A stretch of 64,000 nt of DNA, from NCBI GenBank assembly GCA_019801415.1, contig JAHVJD010000001.1:620001-684000 (forward strand), given 5' to 3'. Under the pieces are notes generated by a model. It was given only the letters and a program-made list of their open reading frames with translations. It was not told where the DNA came from and did not search any database. The position numbers and the translations under genes are program-made. Source of the DNA: Nocardioides marinus. Its GTDB lineage: Bacteria > Pseudomonadota > Alphaproteobacteria > Rhodobacterales > Rhodobacteraceae. Below, piece by piece: positions 18,325-28,615 of this stretch (positions within the stretch are counted from its first letter, which is position 1; each line of letters begins with the position of its first letter).

Positions 18325-20390
18325 CAGTGCGCTCCTCCGCCGATCGACATCCAGGTGACCAGGGCGGCAATGCCCAGCACCATCCAGAAGGCATAAGTGA
18401 AGATGTAACCGGACTGCGCCCGGCCCGCGAGGCGGGTGAAGAAGGGAACAATGCCCATCGCCAGACCGTTCAGGAAGCCGTCGATGGTCTTGCCATCGCC
18501 CTTCTTCCAGAAGAGCCGACCAAGCGCCACCGCCGGTTTGACAAAGATCGCATCATAGATCTCGTCAAAGTACCACTTGTTCAGCAGGAACAGGTACAGC
18601 GGCCGCTGCTGCTTGGCCAGACGCTTGGGCAGCGAGGGGTTCACGATGTAGAACAGGTAGGCCAGCGCCAAGCCGCCCAGCATGGCGATGAAGGGCGAGA
18701 CCTTCACCCATTTGGGCGCGGCATGGGCATCCTCCAGCACGTGGTTGTCCGGCGCGATATACAGCGCGCCCTCGCCCGGCTCGCCGACGAAGGCGTAGTG
18801 GTGCTCATCACCGGCATAATCGCCTGCCGTCGCTTCGCCATGAGCCTCTGCCGCGGCCTCGGCCACCGGGATGCCGTAGAACTTGCCCACCTGATCGGCG
18901 TGACCGAAGAAGCTGCCGTACCACAGCATGCCCGAGAAGATCGCGCCAAGACCCAGAACGCCCAGCGGGATCAGCATGACCATCGGGCTTTCATGAGCGT
19001 GGTCGTGGGTGTGCTTGTCGCCGCGCGCCTCGCCGTAGAAGGTCAGGAACATCAGGCGCCAGCTGTAGAACGACGTCATGAAGGCCGCGAGCACCAGCGC
19101 CCAGAAGCCGAACATCGAGCCGCCTGCATAGGCGCTTTCGATGATCGCGTCCTTGGACAGGAAGCCGGCAAAGCCGATGTGGGTGAGCGGGATGCCGACG
19201 CCGGTGATAGCCAGCGTGCCGATCATCATCGCCCAGAAGGTATAGGGGATCTTCTTGCGCAGCGCGCCGTAGTTGCGCATGTCCTGCTCGTGATGCATCG
19301 CGTGGATCACCGAACCGGCGCCAAGGAACAGCATCGCCTTGAAGAAGGCGTGGGTGAACAGGTGGAACATCGCCGCCGAATACATGCCGACGCCAGCCGC
19401 CACGAACATGTAGCCGAGCTGCGAGCAGGTCGAATAGGCGATGACGCGCTTGATGTCGTTCTGCACCAGGCCAATGGTGGCGGCAAAGAATGCGGTCGCG
19501 GCGCCCAGCACGGTGATGAACGCAGTGGCTTCAGGCGCAAATTCCATCAGCGGCGACATCCGGCAGACCAGGAACACGCCCGCGGTCACCATGGTCGCGG
19601 CGTGGATCAGCGCCGACACCGGGGTCGGGCCTTCCATCGCGTCCGGCAGCCAGGTGTGCAGCAAGAGCTGGGCCGACTTGCCCATCGCGCCGACAAACAG
19701 CAGGAAGGCCAAGAGGTTCGCCGCGTTCCACTCGGTCCACAGGAAGGACACCTGGGTCTCTGCCAGCGTCGGCGCTGCCGCGAAGATGTCGCCGAGGTTG
19801 ATACTGTCGGTCAGGAAGAACAGACCGAAGATCCCCAGCGCAAAGCCGAAGTCACCGACACGGTTGACGATGAACGCCTTCATGGCCGCGGCATTGGCCG
19901 ACGGCTTGCGATAGTAAAAGCCGATCAGCAGGTAGGAGGCGACACCGACGCCCTCCCAGCCGAAGAACATCTGCACCAAGTTGTCGGAGGTCACCAGCAT
20001 CAGCATCGCGAAGGTGAAGAACGACAGGTAGGCAAAGAAGCGCGGCTTGTAGCTCTCGCCCTCTTTCCACTGCGGGTCATGGTCCATGTAGCCGAAGGAG
20101 TAGAGGTGCACGAGGCTGGAAACCGTGGTAATCACGATCAGCATGATCGCGGTCAGCCGGTCCAGACGGATCGCCCAGTCGGTGGCCAGCGAGCCGCTTT
20201 CGATCCAGCGCAGGATCTTGATGGTCTCGGTCACCCCGTCGAACGACAGGAAGGTGATCCAGCTCAGCAGCGCCGAGAGGAACAACAGGGCCGTCGCGGT
20301 GATCGTGGCGGCCTTTTCACCGATGAACTTGTGGCCGAAGCCGCAGATCACCGCCCCCACCAACGGGGCAAAGAGGAGGATGGTTTCCAT
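18324..20390 (-). CDS. nuoL: NADH-quinone oxidoreductase subunit L
   Basis: A 688-residue distal antiporter-like subunit of complex I, with the long C-terminal lateral helix and extra transmembrane segment expected of NuoL. Conserved stretches include [51 protein letters not shown] and [13 protein letters not shown] His-rich insert ([11 protein letters not shown]) and an Ala/Gly-rich loop lie near residues 450-540. It starts six bases after nuoK and overlaps nuoM. Length and motifs indicate a full, functional subunit. Confidence 0.97.
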   Translation of the reverse strand: METILLFAPLVGAVICGFGHKFIGEKAATITATALLFLSALLSWITFLSFDGVTETIKILRWIESGSLATDWAIRLDRLTAIMLIVITTVSSLVHLYSFGYMDHDPQWKEGESYKPRFFAYLSFFTFAMLMLVTSDNLVQMFFGWEGVGVASYLLIGFYYRKPSANAAAMKAFIVNRVGDFGFALGIFGLFFLTDSINLGDIFAAAPTLAETQVSFLWTEWNAANLLAFLLFVGAMGKSAQLLLHTWLPDAMEGPTPVSALIHAATMVTAGVFLVCRMSPLMEFAPEATAFITVLGAATAFFAATIGLVQNDIKRVIAYSTCSQLGYMFVAAGVGMYSAAMFHLFTHAFFKAMLFLGAGSVIHAMHHEQDMRNYGALRKKIPYTFWAMMIGTLAITGVGIPLTHIGFAGFLSKDAIIESAYAGGSMFGFWALVLAAFMTSFYSWRLMFLTFYGEARGDKHTHDHAHESPMVMLIPLGVLGLGAIFSGMLWYGSFFGHADQVGKFYGIPVAEAAAEAHGEATAGDYAGDEHHYAFVGEPGEGALYIAPDNHVLEDAHAAPKWVKVSPFIAMLGGLALAYLFYIVNPSLPKRLAKQQRPLYLFLLNKWYFDEIYDAIFVKPAVALGRLFWKKGDGKTIDGFLNGLAMGIVPFFTRLAGRAQSGYIFTYAFWMVLGIAALVTWMSIGGGAH

Positions 20391-20396
20391 GGTTCT

Positions 20397-20702
20397 TTAG
20401 CCCTTCATCACGTTGACGTCTTCGACGGCGATGGTGCCGCGGTTGCGGAAGAAGCAGACCAGGATCGCAAGGCCGATGGCGGCCTCGGCGGCGGCCACGG
20501 TCAGCACGAACAGGGTAAACACCTGCCCCACCAGATCGCCCAGGAAGCTGGAGAACGCCACCAGGTTGATGTTCACCGCCAGCAGCATCAGCTCGATGCT
20601 CATCAGCAGGATGATGACGTTCTTGCGGTTCAGGAAGAGCCCGAAGATGCCGATGACGAACAGCGTCGCCGCGACGGTCAGATAATGTTCAAGTCCGATC
20701 AT
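20397..20702 (-). CDS. nuoK: NADH-quinone oxidoreductase subunit K
   Basis: A 101-residue, three-helix membrane subunit of complex I (Mrp-C like). It starts [20 protein letters not shown] and has the conserved Glu-bearing segment [18 protein letters not shown] and the C-terminal [13 protein letters not shown], whose glutamates belong to the E-channel. It overlaps the nuoJ stop codon by four bases (ATGA). Length equals the usual 100-102 residues. Confidence 0.97.
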   Translation of the reverse strand: MIGLEHYLTVAATLFVIGIFGLFLNRKNVIILLMSIELMLLAVNINLVAFSSFLGDLVGQVFTLFVLTVAAAEAAIGLAILVCFFRNRGTIAVEDVNVMKG

Positions 20703-21310
20703 TTGCCTTGCAGCCCCTGCCCCGGTTTCACGTCCTTCAGCTCCATCGCCATTGCCGGGTCGCGCATCATCTGGGCGACGACGTCCTGGCGTTTGACATC
20801 CGTGCGGTGGCGCAGCGTCAGCACGATCGCGCCGATCATCGCCACCAGCAGGATCAGGCCCGACAGCTGGAACAGAAGGAAATATTGGTCATAGATGATG
20901 AGGCCGAGCGCCTCGGTGTTGTGGCGGTCCGCAGGCACCGGATTGGCCAGCAGCTCCGGCGCCTTGTGGGCGGTTTCCCAAACGCCGAAGGCCATCACGA
21001 ACTGCATCAGGATCACCAGGCCGATCAGCAGCGCCAGCGGCATGTATTTTGCCATCTCCGCCTTCAGCTCGGCAAAATCCACGTCCAGCATCATCACCAC
21101 GAAGAGGAACAGCACCGCGACCGCCCCCACGTAGACGATGACCAGCAGCATGGCGACGAATTCCGCCCCCAACAGCACAAACAGCCCGGCCGAGGAAAGG
21201 AAGGCCAGGATCAGCCACAGCACCGAATGCACCGGCTGGCGGCTGATCACGGTGAACAGCCCGCCGGTGATTGCGCTGATGGCGAAGAGGTAGAAGGCAA
21301 AAACGCTCAT
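20699..21310 (-). CDS. nuoJ: NADH-quinone oxidoreductase subunit J
   Basis: A 203-residue membrane subunit of complex I with five hydrophobic segments. The conserved third helix region [19 protein letters not shown] is intact; its pi-bulge takes part in coupling. The soluble C-terminus (about 165-203) is basic. The ATG overlaps by four bases the stop codon of the upstream carboxymuconolactone-decarboxylase-like gene, so that non-nuo gene is translationally linked to nuoJ. Confidence 0.96.
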   Translation of the reverse strand: MSVFAFYLFAISAITGGLFTVISRQPVHSVLWLILAFLSSAGLFVLLGAEFVAMLLVIVYVGAVAVLFLFVVMMLDVDFAELKAEMAKYMPLALLIGLVILMQFVMAFGVWETAHKAPELLANPVPADRHNTEALGLIIYDQYFLLFQLSGLILLVAMIGAIVLTLRHRTDVKRQDVVAQMMRDPAMAMELKDVKPGQGLQGK

Positions 21311-21741
21311 GTCTCATCGTCCCTTTTGTCGTCCATGACCTGCTGCGCCAGATCCAGCGCCCGGTTCATGGCCGGAATGCCGGCGAAGACCGACATCTGT
21401 CCGATCGTTTCCACGATCTCTTGTTTCTTGGCACCTGCCGCGAGGGCGTGGCGCACGGTCTGGCGCACGGCACTGTCGGCCTGTGCGCCCTGGCAGGTGA
21501 GCCCGGCCAGCGTCAGCAGCAGCCGGGTCTTGGCATCCAGACCGTCCTTGTTGACGGTATTGCCGAACATCATTTCCATGACTTCTTTGGGCATGGTGGG
21601 CCACAGCGCCTCGAACTCCTTGAAGGCCTCGGAGGGCGAGAAGTTCTCCAGCGCCGGATTGAACGCCTTGGCCATTTGCTGGGCCTGGGCCTGCATCTGT
21701 TCCATCATGGCCTCAAACGGGTTTGGCGGCTGCTTGGTCAC
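21307..21741 (-). CDS. Carboxymuconolactone decarboxylase-like protein in the nuo operon
   Basis: A 144-residue protein. The N-terminal 50 residues are Gln/Met/Ala-rich and helical. Residues about 65-135 match the CMD/AhpD fold ([11 protein letters not shown], then [17 protein letters not shown] and [13 protein letters not shown]). Only one cysteine (Cys83) is present and there is no CxxC, so it lacks the AhpD peroxidatic pair. The start is a GTG at 21741, supported by GAGGAG six bases upstream; an ATG nearer the ribosome site is out of frame. It lies between nuoI and nuoJ and overlaps nuoJ. A role in complex I is suggested only by position. Confidence 0.82.
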   Translation of the reverse strand: MTKQPPNPFEAMMEQMQAQAQQMAKAFNPALENFSPSEAFKEFEALWPTMPKEVMEMMFGNTVNKDGLDAKTRLLLTLAGLTCQGAQADSAVRQTVRHALAAGAKKQEIVETIGQMSVFAGIPAMNRALDLAQQVMDDKRDDET

Positions 21742-21760
21742 GTCATCTCCTCTGGCCCGA

Positions 21761-21805
21761 GACTTTTCAAAAAAGTCATGGCAAAAGTTTTCGGGAAACT
21801 TTTGC
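21761..21805. repeat. Tandem hairpins between nuoI and the CMD-like gene
   Basis: Two AT-rich inverted repeats lie three bases apart. The first is GACTTTT / AAAAGTC (loop CAA, 21761-21777). The second is GCAAAAGTTT / AAACTTTTGC (loop TCGGG, 21781-21805). The composition contrasts sharply with the GC-rich surroundings. They lie just after the nuoI stop codon inside the operon, so they could be mRNA stem-loops or a dispersed intergenic repeat. Confidence 0.7.
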
Positions 21806-21814
21806 GCGGCTCTT

Positions 21815-22309
21815 TCATCGGTAGGGGGCGTCGATTTCCAGGTTGCGGGCGATCTCGGCTTCCCAGCGGTCGCCGTTGGCCAGGAGTTTTTCCTTGTTGT
21901 AGAACAGCTCCTCGCGGGTTTCGGTGGCGAACTCGAAATTCGGGCCTTCGACAATCGCATCCACCGGGCAGGCTTCCTGGCAGAAGCCGCAGTAGATGCA
22001 TTTGGTCATGTCGATGTCATAGCGCGTGGTGCGGCGGCTGCCATCCTCGCGCGGTTCCGCGTCGATGGTGATCGCCTGCGCCGGGCAGACCGCCTCGCAG
22101 AGCTTGCACGCAATGCAGCGCTCCTCGCCGTTCGGATAGCGGCGCAGCGCGTGCTCACCGCGGAAACGGGGCGACAGCGGGCCTTTCTCGTGCGGGTAGT
22201 TCACGGTTGCCTTGGGCGCGAAGAAATACTTCAGCCCCAGTTTGAAACCGACCCAGAAATCCTGCAGCAGGAAGTATTTTGCGGCGCGGGTATAGTCGAT
22301 GTTCGCCAT
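21815..22309 (-). CDS. nuoI: NADH-quinone oxidoreductase subunit I
   Basis: A 164-residue hydrophilic subunit of complex I carrying clusters N6a and N6b. Two ferredoxin motifs are complete: [12 protein letters not shown] (Cys65, 68, 71, 75) and [12 protein letters not shown] (Cys104, 107, 110, 114). The N-terminal amphipathic segment ([20 protein letters not shown]) anchors it to the membrane arm. It starts three bases after the nuoH stop codon. The length is standard for alphaproteobacteria. Confidence 0.97.
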   Translation of the reverse strand: MANIDYTRAAKYFLLQDFWVGFKLGLKYFFAPKATVNYPHEKGPLSPRFRGEHALRRYPNGEERCIACKLCEAVCPAQAITIDAEPREDGSRRTTRYDIDMTKCIYCGFCQEACPVDAIVEGPNFEFATETREELFYNKEKLLANGDRWEAEIARNLEIDAPYR

Positions 22310-22312
22310 CAG

Positions 22313-23350
22313 TTAGCCTCCCACGGTCCAGCGGGCGAAGATGCCCCAGAACCAGTCAAATTTTGCAGCAAAGGACACGAAGACCACCCAGGCCAGCGAG
22401 AACGGCAGGAACACTTTCCAGCCCAGGCGCATCAGCTGGTCGTAGCGGTAGCGCGGGGTGATCGCCTTTACCATCGCGAAGAGGAAGAAGAAGAACGCCA
22501 TCTTGGCGACCATCCACAGCACGCCGTCCGGCAGGCCCGGGATCGGGCTGAGCCAGCCCCCGAAGAACAACAGCGAGGTGAGCGCGCACATCAGGAAGAT
22601 GGCGATGTATTCACCGGCCATGAACAACAGGAACGGGGTTGAGGAGTATTCGACCTGGTAGCCCGCCACCAGTTCGGATTCCGCTTCCGGCAGGTCAAAG
22701 GGCGGACGGTTGGTTTCCGCCAGCGCCGAGATGAAGAACAGGAACACCATCGGGAAATGCGGGATCCAGTACCAGTTCAATAGCCCCAGATCGCCATCCT
22801 GCGCGCGCACGATGTCGCCGAAGTTCATGCTTCCGGTGGAGATGATGATGCCGATGATGATGAGGCCAAGGGAGACCTCGTAGGAGATCATCTGCGCCGC
22901 CGAGCGCAGGCTGCCGAGGAACGGGTACTTGGAGTTCGACGCCCAGCCGCCCATGATGACGCCGTAGACCTCGAGCGAGGAGACCGCGAAGACATAGAGA
23001 ATGGCGACGTTGATGTCCGAGAGCACCCAGCCGTCGTTGAACGGGATTACCGCCCAGGCGATCATCGCCAGAACGAAGCTGGTCATCGGCGCGAGGATGA
23101 ACACGGTGCGGTCGGCGCCTGCGGGGATCACTACCTCTTTCACCACGTATTTCAGCGCATCCGCCACCGATTGCAGCAGGCCGAAGACGCCCACCACGTT
23201 CGGGCCCCGACGCATCTGGACCGCGGCCCAGATCTTGCGGTCCCCGTAGACGAGGAACAGGAGCGAGATCATCACAAAGGCAACAACTGCCAGCACTTGC
23301 GCCAGGATCAGAACAGCGATGCCGCCTGGAGTGTTAAAGAAATCAGCCAT
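22313..23350 (-). CDS. nuoH: NADH-quinone oxidoreductase subunit H
   Basis: A 345-residue membrane subunit of complex I that forms much of the quinone entry tunnel, with eight or more hydrophobic helices. The hallmark loops [14 protein letters not shown] and [20 protein letters not shown] are present. The start at 23350 lies six bases after the stop codon of the small lipoprotein gene that separates nuoG and nuoH. Confidence 0.97.
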   Translation of the reverse strand: MADFFNTPGGIAVLILAQVLAVVAFVMISLLFLVYGDRKIWAAVQMRRGPNVVGVFGLLQSVADALKYVVKEVVIPAGADRTVFILAPMTSFVLAMIAWAVIPFNDGWVLSDINVAILYVFAVSSLEVYGVIMGGWASNSKYPFLGSLRSAAQMISYEVSLGLIIIGIIISTGSMNFGDIVRAQDGDLGLLNWYWIPHFPMVFLFFISALAETNRPPFDLPEAESELVAGYQVEYSSTPFLLFMAGEYIAIFLMCALTSLLFFGGWLSPIPGLPDGVLWMVAKMAFFFFLFAMVKAITPRYRYDQLMRLGWKVFLPFSLAWVVFVSFAAKFDWFWGIFARWTVGG

Positions 23351-23356
23351 AGGTCC

Positions 23357-23743
23357 TCACACCGTGGGTATTCCGTTCGCCGCGCAATCCGCCACCACGA
23401 CCTCGGCGTCGATGGTGCGCAAGCCGCGCGGCAAAGCGGGGGAGATCAGATAGACCGCATCGGCGGTCCGGCTGCCCCCTGCCTGTTTCATTGTCGTGCG
23501 CACGTGGCGCGCAAACCCGTAACCCCGGATCAGCGCATATTGCGCGGCGGCACATTCCGCATATTTGTCGAGATCCCCAGTGTCGCGCACATCGCGCATG
23601 GAGACATGAAATTGCACCAGATCGCCCTCAAGCAGGCTGGTCTCCACCCCTTCGTAAACCGGGGTGGGCCGCGCGCCGGTGCTGCCCGGCTCCATCGCGC
23701 AGGCGGCCAGCATCAGCACAGATATGAGGGCGAAACGGATCAT
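23357..23743 (-). CDS. Small lipoprotein in the nuo operon (unknown)
   Basis: A 128-residue predicted lipoprotein: a short N-terminal hydrophobic segment ends in the lipobox LAAC (residues 12-15). The mature part has several cysteines ([15 protein letters not shown]) and no family I recognise. The ATG overlaps the nuoG stop codon by four bases, so it is translationally coupled to the operon. It would be anchored on the periplasmic side of the inner membrane or in the outer membrane, where it cannot touch NuoG directly. A role in complex I assembly is only a guess from position. Confidence 0.8.
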   Translation of the reverse strand: MIRFALISVLMLAACAMEPGSTGARPTPVYEGVETSLLEGDLVQFHVSMRDVRDTGDLDKYAECAAAQYALIRGYGFARHVRTTMKQAGGSRTADAVYLISPALPRGLRTIDAEVVVADCAANGIPTV

Positions 23744-25758
23744 TCGGCAGCCAGTTTCCCGGTCGTGCGGGCCTTGGCACCGGCGGACAGTTCGGCCATC
23801 AGCTGCGAGGCGCGCGCGATCGGGTTGGTCAGGTAGAAGTCGCGGATCGCGGGCAGGAAGTCGGCAGTGCCGAGCGTGTCCTGTGCCAGCGGGGCCCCTT
23901 CCTTCGCAGTCACCCGGTCGATCTTGGCCAAGTGCGGCACTGCCGCGACCAGAACCTGCCGCAGCTGCGCCAGCGAGTCATAAGGCAGCTGTTTTCCGAC
24001 CTCGGCGCTGAGCGCCCGCAGGATGGCCCAGTTTTCCTTGGCCTCGCCCGGTGCAAAACCGGCGCGCATCGCCAGCTGCGGACGACCTTCGGTGTTCACG
24101 AACAGGCCGTTTTCCTCGGTATAGGCGGCGCCGGGCAGGATCACGTCGGCGCGATGCGCCCCACGGTCGCCGTGGCTGCCCTGGTAGATCACGAAGGCAC
24201 CCGGGTCGATCTCCACCTCATCGGCACCGAGGTTGTAGATCACCTCGGCTCCGTCGATGGCGGAGGCCATGCCGCCTTCGGTGACCGCACCGATGTCCAT
24301 CGCGCCAACGCGGGAGGCGGCGGTGTGGAGCACCAGCAGTTTGGAGTCGGTGTCGGCCGCGAGTTTCTGCGCGGCGGCCAGAACCGCCAGACCGTCGGCT
24401 TCGCGCAGCGCGCCCTGCCCCACGATTACCACCGACGGCGCGTCCTTGATGGCGCCATGGTCCTTGTCGAGCAGGCTCGACAGGGCTGCCCGGTCGGTGC
24501 CGACATGTGCGTAGTCATAGGTCAGATCGGCAGGCTGGCCGACCAGGCCGACCTGGGCGCCATTCAGCCACGCCTTGCGGATGCGGGCGTTCAGCACCGG
24601 CGCCTCGTCACGCGGGTTGGTGCCGATCAGCTGGATGAACTTGGCATTGTCGATGTCCTCGATGGTGGCGGTGCCGGCATAGCCCGCACGGTTGCCGATC
24701 GGAAGACGGGCGTTGTCGGTGCGGCATTCAACGTTGCCGCCAAGCCCCTCGATCAGCTGTTTCAGCGCAAAGGCCGCCTCGACCGGGGCCAGATCACCGA
24801 TCAGCCCCGCAACTTTCTTGCCCTTCATGGCGTTGGCCGCCGCGGACAGGGCTTCGGGCCATGTGGCGGGCTTCAACTTGCCGTCGACGCGCACATAGGG
24901 GCGGTCGAGACGCTGGCGGCGCAGGCCATCCCAGACAAAGCGGGTCTTGTCGCTGATCCACTCCTCGTTCACGGCGTCGTGGTTGCGCGGCAGGATGCGC
25001 ATCACTTCGCGGCCCTTGGTGTCGACCCGGATGTTCGACCCCAGCGCGTCCATCACGTCGATGGTTTCGGTCTTGGTCAGCTCCCAGGGGCGTGCGGTAA
25101 AGGCATAGGGCTTGGAGGTCAGCGCGCCCACCGGGCAGAGGTCGATAATGTTGCCCTGCAGATTCGATTGCAGGGTCTGGTTCAGGTAGGAGGTGATCTC
25201 CGCATCCTCGCCACGGCCGGTCTGGCCCATCTGGGTGATGCCAGCGACCTCGGTGGTGAAGCGCACACAGCGGGTGCAGCTGATGCAGCGGGTCATGGTG
25301 GTGTCCACCAGAGGGCCGAGGTCCAGATCATCCACCGCCCGCTTGGGCTCCTTGAAGCGGCTGCCCGACAGGCCATAGGCCATCGCCTGGTCCTGCAGGT
25401 CGCATTCGCCGCCCTGGTCGCAGATCGGGCAATCCAGCGGGTGGTTGATGAGCATGAATTCCATCACGCCTTCACGGGCCTTCTTGACCATGGGCGAGTT
25501 GGTTTTCACCTGCGGCGCCTGGCCTTCGGGCCCCGGGCGCAGGTCACGCACCTGCATTGCGCAGGAGGCCGCGGGCTTGGGCGGGCCGCCAACGACCTCG
25601 ACGAGGCACATGCGGCAGTTGCCGGCAATCGACAGGCGCTCATGATAGCAGAAGCGCGGGATCTCGATGCCCGCCTCTTCGCAGGCCTGGATCAGGGTCA
25701 TTGCCCCGTCCACCTCGATCTCGGTTCCGTCAATGTTGATCTTGCGGAGGTCAGACAT
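23740..25758 (-). CDS. nuoG: NADH-quinone oxidoreductase subunit G
   Basis: A 672-residue iron-sulfur subunit of complex I. The N-terminal ferredoxin-like [2Fe-2S] ligands are Cys37, Cys48, Cys51 and Cys66. They are followed by [18 protein letters not shown] (N5/N4 region) and [10 protein letters not shown], then a molybdopterin-oxidoreductase-like domain that no longer binds the cofactor. It passes electrons from NuoE/F toward NuoI/B. The length is typical of Rhodobacteraceae and mitochondrial-type complexes. It lies three bases after the DUF5333 gene and overlaps the next lipoprotein gene. Confidence 0.97.
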   Translation of the reverse strand: MSDLRKINIDGTEIEVDGAMTLIQACEEAGIEIPRFCYHERLSIAGNCRMCLVEVVGGPPKPAASCAMQVRDLRPGPEGQAPQVKTNSPMVKKAREGVMEFMLINHPLDCPICDQGGECDLQDQAMAYGLSGSRFKEPKRAVDDLDLGPLVDTTMTRCISCTRCVRFTTEVAGITQMGQTGRGEDAEITSYLNQTLQSNLQGNIIDLCPVGALTSKPYAFTARPWELTKTETIDVMDALGSNIRVDTKGREVMRILPRNHDAVNEEWISDKTRFVWDGLRRQRLDRPYVRVDGKLKPATWPEALSAAANAMKGKKVAGLIGDLAPVEAAFALKQLIEGLGGNVECRTDNARLPIGNRAGYAGTATIEDIDNAKFIQLIGTNPRDEAPVLNARIRKAWLNGAQVGLVGQPADLTYDYAHVGTDRAALSSLLDKDHGAIKDAPSVVIVGQGALREADGLAVLAAAQKLAADTDSKLLVLHTAASRVGAMDIGAVTEGGMASAIDGAEVIYNLGADEVEIDPGAFVIYQGSHGDRGAHRADVILPGAAYTEENGLFVNTEGRPQLAMRAGFAPGEAKENWAILRALSAEVGKQLPYDSLAQLRQVLVAAVPHLAKIDRVTAKEGAPLAQDTLGTADFLPAIRDFYLTNPIARASQLMAELSAGAKARTTGKLAAE

Positions 25759-25761
25759 GGT

Positions 25762-26169
25762 CTATTTCGCCCTCAGTAACACGCCGATCGCGCTGTTTTT
25801 CTCAATCTCCGCGCGGCCATAGGCGCAGAAAGTTTCCGGTTCGCCGTAGCTGACGCCGTTTTGCGCCAGCAGCCGCTCGCCCTTGGCCCGCATCCGCGCC
25901 TTTTCATCGTCGGATTCGATGTATTCGCGGATCTCGGCATCGCTGTAGCCCAGGGCATTCGCCCGCGACTTGAGACGGCGCAGCTCGCCCAGCCCCTTGA
26001 AGTAGCGAGGCGCGATGCTCTCGCAATGGTCCGCCACTTCTTTGGCGACGGCGACGGCGAACAGCGGGTCTTCGATTTCAGCGACATCACGCAGGGATGG
26101 CTTGGCCAAGGCTGCCACAGGCAACGCCAGGACCAGGGTCAGGGCGGCGGCCGTCAGGGTACGCAACAT
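25762..26169 (-). CDS. DUF5333-like exported protein in the nuo operon
   Basis: A 135-residue protein with a clear signal peptide (hydrophobic stretch LTLVLALPVAALA, likely cleaved after ALA). The mature helical domain has two cysteines (DHCESI and ETFCAYG) that could form a disulfide. It matches, from memory, the Rhodobacteraceae family DUF5333. The ATG at 26169 follows AAGGAGAG. Only three bases separate it from nuoG, so it is surely in the operon. Function is unknown; it would act in the periplasm. Confidence 0.75.
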   Translation of the reverse strand: MLRTLTAAALTLVLALPVAALAKPSLRDVAEIEDPLFAVAVAKEVADHCESIAPRYFKGLGELRRLKSRANALGYSDAEIREYIESDDEKARMRAKGERLLAQNGVSYGEPETFCAYGRAEIEKNSAIGVLLRAK

Positions 26170-26258
26170 GGGTCTCTCCTTTGCAAAAGAGAGGCCACTG
26201 CGCCGCAGCACAGCTCTGCTATGCAATAGCAGACGCTGCTGATATGCCGCGCTCCTGC

Positions 26259-26612
26259 TCACGGGTTGCATGTTCCCTGGAAAATCGCATCACCACCGCT
26301 CAGCGTCAGCGGCGCGTTTTCGTTCGAGGGGTTCACGGCCCAGTCGATCCGCGAGGTGCCATAGTTTTCGATGCAGTAGCGCGTTCCGGCATGGGCAGCC
26401 GCCTGCCGCGCCCCGGTGATCGAACGTCCTGCGTCCTTGACCGTCACCGAGAACAGCGCGCGGTTCACCTTTTTGTCGACAGCCTTGGCGCTGGTCTTGA
26501 AAGGCACGCCGTCATACAGGGGGCGCTTGTTGCCGACGACGGCTTCGCACCCTGTCAGCGCCAGGACAGCCGCGATCACCAGCGGGGCCGCCACACGATA
26601 TCGTTCATTCAT
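26259..26612 (-). CDS. Small lipoprotein in the nuo operon (unknown)
   Basis: A 117-residue predicted lipoprotein: after the hydrophobic stretch LVIAAVLAL comes the lipobox LTGC (19-22). The mature part carries YDGVPFKTSAKAVDKKVNRALFSVTV and two further cysteines. Cys80 and Cys115 could pair. I do not recognise a named family. It starts two bases after the MAPEG gene and is followed by an 89-base gap before the DUF5333 gene. Its role is unknown. Confidence 0.75.
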   Translation of the reverse strand: MNERYRVAAPLVIAAVLALTGCEAVVGNKRPLYDGVPFKTSAKAVDKKVNRALFSVTVKDAGRSITGARQAAAHAGTRYCIENYGTSRIDWAVNPSNENAPLTLSGGDAIFQGTCNP

Positions 26613-26614
26613 GC

Positions 26615-27031
26615 TCAAAACAGTGCCACCAATGCCAGAATTGCCAGGCCGAGCATCAAGGCCCAGCCCGTCACGTAAAAGATCGTTCTTGCCCCTGCCT
26701 GCGCGCGGCCGATGCCGCGGATGTGCACGATCACCATCAGAATGCGCGTCACCAGCACCAGTGATGCCAGCATGTTCACCCAGAACGGGGCCGCCCCGGC
26801 AAGAATCGCCAGCAGCGTCACGGTAAGGAAGATCGGCAGGGTTTCGCAGCCATTCAGATAGGCGCGGTTCAACCGGTAGGCCGGGTTCGCATAGTCCTCT
26901 GCCGGGGTGCCGCCCGGTGCCAGCCCGGCCTTCTGCTTGGCCAGCGCCGAGACCGGCGACAGCAGCAGCACAATGACGGCAAACCCCGCCAAAGCGACCA
27001 GAGCATGGGAATATGCGGCCAAAGCGTCCAC
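26615..27031 (-). CDS. MAPEG-family membrane protein in the nuo operon
   Basis: A 138-residue membrane protein with four hydrophobic segments. ALAKQKAG, the LNRAYLNGCETLPIFLTV stretch, LVTRILMVIVHIRGIG and a final helix place it in the MAPEG family (membrane-associated proteins in eicosanoid and glutathione metabolism). In bacteria the substrates are usually unknown. It lies six bases after the nuoF stop codon, between nuoF and a lipoprotein gene. Confidence 0.82.
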   Translation of the reverse strand: MDALAAYSHALVALAGFAVIVLLLSPVSALAKQKAGLAPGGTPAEDYANPAYRLNRAYLNGCETLPIFLTVTLLAILAGAAPFWVNMLASLVLVTRILMVIVHIRGIGRAQAGARTIFYVTGWALMLGLAILALVALF

Positions 27032-27037
27032 TGGTGA

Positions 27038-28336
27038 TTACTCCGCGGCCATCGCGCCCATGCGGCCCGACTTCTGCGCCTTGATGCGGTCCTCGATTTC
27101 CTCGCGGAAGTTGCGGATCAGGCCCTGGATCGGCCAGGCCGCCGCATCGCCGAGCGCGCAGATCGTGTGGCCTTCGACCTGCTTGGTCACATCCCACAGC
27201 ATGTCGATCTCTTCCAGCTCTGCCTCGCCGCGCACCAGTCGCTCCATCACCCGCATCATCCAGCCGGTGCCTTCGCGGCACGGGGTGCACTGGCCGCAGC
27301 TTTCGTGCTTGTAGAACTTCGCAAGCCGCCAGATCGCCTTGATGATGTCGGTCTGCTTGTCCATCACGATGACCGCAGCGGTGCCGAGGCCGGAGCCCAG
27401 CTCGCCGCGCAGGTAGTCGAAGTCCATGATCGCATCGCGCATGTTCTCACCGCGCACGCAGGGCACGGAGGAGCCGCCGGGGATCACCGCCAGGAGGTTG
27501 TCCCAGCCGCCGCGGATGCCACCGCAGTGCTTCTCGATCAGCTCCTCGAAGGAGATGCTCATCGCCTCTTCCACCACGCAGGGAGTGTTGACGTGACCGG
27601 AGATCGCAAACAGCTTGGTGCCGGCATTGTTCTGCCGCCCGAAAGAGGCAAACCACTCTGCGCCGCGGCGCAGGATGGTCGGAACGACGGCAATGGATTC
27701 GACGTTGTTCACCGTGGTCGGGCAGCCATAGAGCCCCGCACCCGCCGGGAACGGCGGCTTCATCCGGGGCATGCCCTTCTTGCCTTCAAGGCTTTCGATC
27801 AGGGCAGTTTCCTCGCCGCAGATGTAGGCCCCTGCCCCGTGGTGCAGGAAAATATCGAAATCCCAGCCCGAACCGGCCGCGTTGCGGCCCAGCAGGCCCT
27901 GATCATAGCATTCGTCGATCGCTGCCTGCAGCGCCTCGCGCTCGCGGATGTATTCGCCGCGCAGGTAGATGTAGCAGGTATGGGCGTTCATCGCGAAGCT
28001 GGCGATCAGCGCGCCTTCGATCAGCGTGTGCGGATCGTGGCGCATGATTTCCCGGTCCTTGCAGGTGCCGGGCTCGGATTCGTCAGCGTTGATCACCAGG
28101 TAGGCGGGGCGCCCATCGCTTTCCTTGGGCATGAAGGACCATTTCAGACCCGTGGGGAAGCCCGCGCCGCCGCGGCCGCGCAGACCGGAATCCTTCATCG
28201 TCTGGATGATCCAGTCGCGGCCCTTTTCGATGATGCCCGCGGTGCCGTCCCAATGGCCGCGCGCCTTGGCGCCAGCCAGCGTGCGCTCGTGCATGCCGTA
28301 AAGGTTGGTAAAGATCCGGTCCTGATCCTTCAGCAT
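27038..28336 (-). CDS. nuoF: NADH-quinone oxidoreductase subunit F
   Basis: A 432-residue NADH-binding subunit of complex I, holding FMN and cluster N3. The Gly-rich nucleotide loop [10 protein letters not shown] (54-63), the FMN-site stretch [17 protein letters not shown], and the cluster motif [14 protein letters not shown] are intact. It is full length. Together with NuoE and NuoG it makes the NADH dehydrogenase module. The small DUF5337 gene lies six bases upstream. Confidence 0.98.
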   Translation of the reverse strand: MLKDQDRIFTNLYGMHERTLAGAKARGHWDGTAGIIEKGRDWIIQTMKDSGLRGRGGAGFPTGLKWSFMPKESDGRPAYLVINADESEPGTCKDREIMRHDPHTLIEGALIASFAMNAHTCYIYLRGEYIREREALQAAIDECYDQGLLGRNAAGSGWDFDIFLHHGAGAYICGEETALIESLEGKKGMPRMKPPFPAGAGLYGCPTTVNNVESIAVVPTILRRGAEWFASFGRQNNAGTKLFAISGHVNTPCVVEEAMSISFEELIEKHCGGIRGGWDNLLAVIPGGSSVPCVRGENMRDAIMDFDYLRGELGSGLGTAAVIVMDKQTDIIKAIWRLAKFYKHESCGQCTPCREGTGWMMRVMERLVRGEAELEEIDMLWDVTKQVEGHTICALGDAAAWPIQGLIRNFREEIEDRIKAQKSGRMGAMAAE

Positions 28337-28342
28337 GGGTGC

Positions 28343-28570
28343 CTACCTTTGGTTGTCCCGGCGCATCCGCCAGAGTTGAAATATGTTGACCAGCGCATAG
28401 ATCATGCCTGCCAGCGCGGCGAAGTCGAACAGCAGGGCATAGCGCCCCGGCAGTCCCAGCATGGGGCCGATGAACAGCGACAGCACAACCCACAGCGAAA
28501 TGGTCCCGGCAATCACAAGCGCGATATGCCGACCCTTGGCCGCGATGGCGTGGTCCTGGTCCTTGCTCAT
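28343..28570 (-). CDS. DUF5337-like small membrane protein in the nuo operon
   Basis: A 75-residue protein with two predicted transmembrane helices (IALVIAGTISLWVVLSLF and LLFDFAALAGMIYALVNIF), flanked by charged ends (SKDQDHAIAAKGRH and RMRRDNQR). It resembles the Rhodobacteraceae family DUF5337, from memory. It lies 45 bases after nuoE and six before nuoF. A complex I accessory or assembly role is suggested only by position. Confidence 0.78.
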   Translation of the reverse strand: MSKDQDHAIAAKGRHIALVIAGTISLWVVLSLFIGPMLGLPGRYALLFDFAALAGMIYALVNIFQLWRMRRDNQR

Positions 28571-28615
28571 CTGTTCCCTATCACCCGGGCGCGGCCCCTG
28601 ACGGAGCCGCCCCTG

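Noticed and set aside
14704-20894. Very long open frames on the plus strand (up to about 1230 codons) opposite nuoN, nuoM and nuoL
   Set aside because: Their translations are low-complexity, His/Gln/Arg-rich and match no family. They are the antisense of well-conserved complex I genes in GC-rich DNA.
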